From assembly GCA_001767195.1 (NCBI GenBank), contig MEKU01000063.1, positions 1 through 44,736 of the forward strand: a stretch of DNA of 44,736 bases, given 5' to 3'. Origin of the DNA: Acidobacteria bacterium RIFCSPLOWO2_02_FULL_67_21. Lineage in GTDB: Bacteria > Acidobacteriota > Vicinamibacteria > Vicinamibacterales > UBA2999. Under the pieces are notes generated by a model that did not search any database, was not told the origin of the DNA, and saw nothing but the letters and a program-made list of their open reading frames with translations. The position numbers were made by a program, and so were the translations under genes. This document shows, in pieces, positions 43,672-44,736 of the stretch (positions within the stretch are counted from its first letter, which is position 1; each line of letters begins with the position of its first letter).

Positions 43672-44379
43672 ATGAGCGGATCGATTGAAGGGCAGGCCGT
43701 CGGACGGATCGTGGCTGCGGACTGGCGAGCCGCCGCCATCTTCGAGCAGTTCGGGATCGACTTCTGCTGCGGAGGCCGCCAATCCGTGGCGGATGCGTGC
43801 CGATCGGCCGGGATCGACACCGCGGAGGTCGTCCACGCGCTCGAGGAGCTGCCATCGGACGATGCGGAAGACGACGTGCTGCACTGGCCGATCGATCGCC
43901 TCATCGACCACATCGTGCTGACGCACCACGCCTACGTGCGATCGGCGCTGCCGCGCATCGCCGGCTATCTCCGCAAGGTGAGGGACGTCCACGGCGAGCG
44001 CCATCCGGAGCTGGCGCAGATCGCGACGGAGTTCGGCACGCTCGGCGGCGATCTGCTCGAACACCTGCTCAAGGAAGAGTACGTGCTGTTTCCGTACGTT
44101 CGGGAACTGGCCGGCGAGGGATCGCCGCTCCCGAGTCCGTTCGGCACCGTCGAGAACCCGATCCGGGTGATGGAACGGGAACACGAAGATGCCGGAGTGC
44201 ATCTCGGCAGAATCCGAAGGCTGACTGCCGCGTATACCGTCCCGGCGGACGCGTGCACGACGTACCGCGTCTGCTTCGAGGAGCTGGCACACTTCGAGCG
44301 GGACCTGCAGCGGCACATTCACCTGGAAGAGAACGTCCTGTTCCCGAAAGCGGTGGAGCTCGAAGGCGCACGAACCTGA
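43672..44379 (+). CDS. ric: iron-sulfur cluster repair di-iron protein (Ric/YtfE/ScdA)
   Basis: This 235-residue protein has an N-terminal DUF542 domain ('[12 protein letters not shown]') and a C-terminal hemerythrin-like domain with His in '[12 protein letters not shown]', 'LLEHLLKEE', 'MEREHEDAG' and '[11 protein letters not shown]' binding two irons. It repairs Fe-S clusters damaged by NO or oxidants. The start at 43672 follows a GGGGGCAGG stretch; ATG 43660 is the alternative. Confidence 0.92.
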   Translation: MSGSIEGQAVGRIVAADWRAAAIFEQFGIDFCCGGRQSVADACRSAGIDTAEVVHALEELPSDDAEDDVLHWPIDRLIDHIVLTHHAYVRSALPRIAGYLRKVRDVHGERHPELAQIATEFGTLGGDLLEHLLKEEYVLFPYVRELAGEGSPLPSPFGTVENPIRVMEREHEDAGVHLGRIRRLTAAYTVPADACTTYRVCFEELAHFERDLQRHIHLEENVLFPKAVELEGART

Positions 44380-44684
44380 CGTTCGATCTGTTTCGTGACC
44401 TCTCGCCTGTCTCGCAGGCGCTGGTGGCCACGATAGGCACATACGTGCTGACGGCGATTGGGACCCTGCCCGTGTTGCTCGTCCGGTCGGTCCCACGCCG
44501 TCTGATGGACGCCATGATGGGATTTGCCGCCGGCGTCATGACTGCGGCGGCGGGCGCCATGTTGTACGTGGTGGTCGAGGAGCTCATTCCGGAGACGGTG
44601 CGCGCCGGCGCCGTAGACGTCGCGACGCTCGGCTTCATCTCCGGATTCACGGTCATGATGGTGCTCGACAACGCACTCGGATGA
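44376..44684 (+). pseudogene. ZIP-family metal transporter with internal deletion
   Basis: About 103 codons remain. The N-terminal ZIP helices ('[12 protein letters not shown]') run straight into the last helices ('[16 protein letters not shown]', '[15 protein letters not shown]'). The middle of the protein, including the metal-site His helices, is missing relative to the usual 240-270 residues. The junction lies near 44540 at similar 'FAAGxM' / 'AAGAML' repeats, suggesting an in-frame recombination deletion. No ATG is available; CTG 44376 overlaps the ric stop. Confidence 0.7.
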
Positions 44685-44736
44685 GGCAACGCATGCGGAT
44701 CTTCTACGCTCTGACGGCGGCGTTTCTGCTCCTCTC
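44681..44736 (+). CDS. start of an exported protein, cut by the window end
   Basis: An ATG overlapping the ZIP-remnant stop (ATGA) begins a frame with a signal-peptide-like start ([18 protein letters not shown]). Too short to identify. Confidence 0.5.
   Translation, partial: MRQRMRIFYALTAAFLLL

Noticed and set aside
1-44736. tRNA, rRNA, CRISPR array, transposase or integrase
   Set aside because: None could be recognised on either strand, so any gene transfer here left no obvious mobile-element remains.
1-44736. Canonical FNR/DNR sites (TTGAT-N4-ATCAA)
   Set aside because: None was found in the gaps between genes; TATGAC-N4-GTCATA occurs instead.

Overview
This GC-rich window comes from a Gram-negative bacterium equipped for respiratory denitrification. 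Supporting features are Tat and Sec signal peptides, an outer-membrane beta-barrel, periplasmic c-type cytochromes and sigma-54 promoters. The sequence alone does not fix the phylum. The style (GC-rich, NtrC-type control, a GC-rich palindromic repeat near the left end) would fit Acidobacteriota or a similar lineage. The nap genes look proteobacterial and may have been acquired.

Layout. 1-1656: end of a DUF6174-like gene, a palindromic repeat, and a minus-strand ferredoxin/PAS-LuxR pair. 1763-4339: an operator-like dyad and a qNOR-family gene whose catalytic and quinol-site residues are changed in the way reported for NO dismutase (Nod). 4579-7994: ftsH, three very small genes and a sulfurtransferase. 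8158-9530: bacterioferritin and an exported O-methyltransferase. 9522-13870 (minus): norS-norY-sco-FNT, resembling the sNOR (norSY-senC) clusters of ammonia oxidisers. 13955-17216 (minus): cobA/nirE, a beta-barrel porin, and a precorrin-2 dehydrogenase fused to a Fis DNA-binding domain. 17494-22466 (plus): napDAGHB. 22833-27935 (minus): an aa3-type cytochrome c oxidase operon led by a dihaem cytochrome. 28301-34458 (minus): nirS-nirJ-nirF-nirDL plus a broken duplicate of the nirDL 3' end. 34630-38142 (minus): a cytochrome c'-like protein, a sensor kinase and an NtrC-type response regulator. 38295-44736: a GIY-YIG-like gene, a second PAS-LuxR protein, a six-gene minus-strand set headed by a radical-SAM gene, a CRP/FNR-family regulator, the Fe-S repair protein Ric, and a ZIP-transporter remnant.

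How the parts fit. Nap reduces nitrate to nitrite, and the FNT channel may move nitrite. NirS makes NO. CobA, the CysG-like enzyme, NirDL, NirJ and NirF together supply haem d1. NO has two candidate sinks: the sNOR (N2O) and the Nod-like protein (possibly N2 + O2). A true oxygen reductase operon is close by. No nosZ is present. Ric, bacterioferritin and the DNR-like regulator handle NO stress.

Two regulatory networks can be read from the DNA. (1) Three minus-strand operons (norS, cobA, nirS) each carry a -24/-12 promoter of the form TGGCTCG-N4-TTGCT. An 18-bp dyad lies upstream in each case, joined to an AACCGCC box. The NtrC-type regulator is the obvious activator. The same Fis domain is fused to the CysG-like enzyme, suggesting feedback by competition for the dyads. 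(2) A TATGAC-N4-GTCATA operator lies upstream of the CRP/FNR gene and ric, of the radical-SAM set, and (imperfectly) of bacterioferritin.
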